Shown here: piece after piece, positions 63,643 to 64,000 of the stretch
Numbering within the stretch: the first letter of the stretch is position 1
How the letters are laid out: every line of letters starts with the position of its first letter
DNA from: Amblyornis subalaris
Taxonomy: Eukaryota; Chordata; Aves; Passeriformes; Ptilonorhynchidae
NCBI GenBank assembly: GCA_018881555.1
Contig: JACAXG010000013.1
Span: 5,928,191-5,992,190 of the forward strand
DNA: 64,000 nucleotides
Reading direction: 5' to 3'
The notes under the pieces: generated by a model
What the model was told of the DNA's origin: nothing
Seen by the model: the letters and a program-made list of their open reading frames with translations, nothing else
Databases searched by the model: none
Translations under genes and position numbers: made by a program

Positions 63643-64000
63643 CCGTGTCCGGGGCTCGCCGCAGCTCTCGGAAGGGCCGGGCCGGGCTCTGCCCCCGGCA
63701 GGGGCGGGGGGAGGCAGGGCAGGGCCGTCCCTGCAATCCCTATAAGAGCCGCGGGCGGTCCCGGCCGCGCGTCCGACGCGTCTGCCGCGATCGGGAGGGA
63801 CAGTGCGGTGCCACCATGTGCGGTGAGTGACGCGCCCGGGGAGCCGCCCACGGAGCGGGCTGAGCCCGCCCGGGCTGCGGGACAAAAGCGGCTGTGTCCC
63901 CGAGCCCTGCGGGGTCGCTCGGGACTGGCCCCGCTGCATCCATTTTGGGGATGGGAAGGGGAGGGAGCGCTTGGCAGGTGAAGGTGAAGCCCCTCCGCCC
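63643..64000 (+). promoter_or_regulatory. TATA-containing CpG-island promoter
   Basis: GC- and CpG-rich sequence starts right after the CR1 tail and runs to the window end. A GGGGCGGGG GC box lies near 63,701-63,709 and a TATAAGAG box at 63,741-63,748, with a Kozak-context ATG 75 bp after the start of the TATA box. Transcription would start at about 63,770-63,775. A TATA box inside a CpG island points to a regulated rather than purely housekeeping promoter. Confidence 0.75.
63816..63822 (+). CDS. first coding exon (Met-Cys...), probable GFPT family
   Basis: GCCACC-ATG is a strong initiation context. The coding part is ATG TGC G, followed at once by the consensus donor GTGAGT (63,823-63,828), so the exon ends in phase 1 after Met-Cys and one base of codon 3. 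GFPT1/GFPT2 (glutamine:fructose-6-phosphate aminotransferase, first committed step of the cytosolic hexosamine pathway) start Met-Cys-Gly-Ile-Phe. The Cys, exposed after Met removal, is the nucleophile of the N-terminal glutaminase domain, and I recall a tiny first coding exon for this family. Asparagine synthetase also starts Met-Cys-Gly but, as I recall, has a long first coding exon. The rest of the gene lies beyond the window. GFPT2 is preferred over GFPT1 by the gene-poor 50-kb upstream region and remembered synteny. Confidence 0.5.

Noticed and set aside
1..64000. tRNA, rRNA, CRISPR, operon-like or phage-like features
   Set aside because: No direct-repeat spacer arrays, no tRNA cloverleaf I could recognise, no dense same-strand ORFs; the composition and repeats are those of a vertebrate nuclear genome.

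Overview
The window looks like nuclear DNA of a bird, probably a songbird. It is mostly AT-leaning, gene-poor sequence with single-base Ns. It carries CR1 LINE 3' ends, two complete avian ERVL-type solo LTRs and a few very old amniote SINE/LINE relics. Nothing suggests a prokaryote or a free-living virus: there are no operons, ribosome-binding sites, CRISPR arrays or dense long ORFs. Family names rest on recalled consensus sequences; no search was run.

Layout. 1-11.1 kb is AT-rich and without recognisable exons, probably an intron or flank. 11.45-13.12 kb is a strong CpG island in two blocks separated by a 180-bp A/T-rich stretch. It has paired CCAAT boxes, a GC box, purine/pyrimidine and GGC repeats, and a good minus-strand splice donor, so I read it as the promoter of a gene transcribed leftwards. 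13.2-53.7 kb is long non-coding sequence with microsatellites, local duplications, ancient repeat relics and two exon-like islands of unknown status (about 19.77-20.0 and 42.67-42.86 kb). Solo LTR 1 (+) lies at 53,691-54,722 and solo LTR 2 (-) at 62,322-63,385. Each is flanked by a perfect 5-bp target-site duplication. LTR 2 abuts a CR1 3' end (63,386-63,642), and the CR1 ends about 100 bp before a TATA-containing CpG promoter.

That right-hand promoter drives a rightward gene. Its first coding exon holds only seven coding bases (Met, Cys and one base of the next codon), followed by a consensus GTGAGT donor. This fits the glutamine:fructose-6-phosphate aminotransferase family (GFPT1/GFPT2), whose proteins start Met-Cys-Gly with a catalytic Cys. 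Two divergent CpG promoters 50 kb apart resemble the vertebrate CNOT6-GFPT2 neighbourhood. My working hypothesis is therefore CNOT6 (leftward, start near 12.7-12.8 kb) and GFPT2 (rightward, start near 63.8 kb). The CNOT6 part rests on remembered synteny only, since no CNOT6 coding exon was found.

I did not find convincing evidence of a previously undescribed biological system. The most useful leads are the LTR/CR1 stack against the right-hand promoter, the minimal Met-Cys exon, the two exon-like islands, and some small palindromic tandem duplications.
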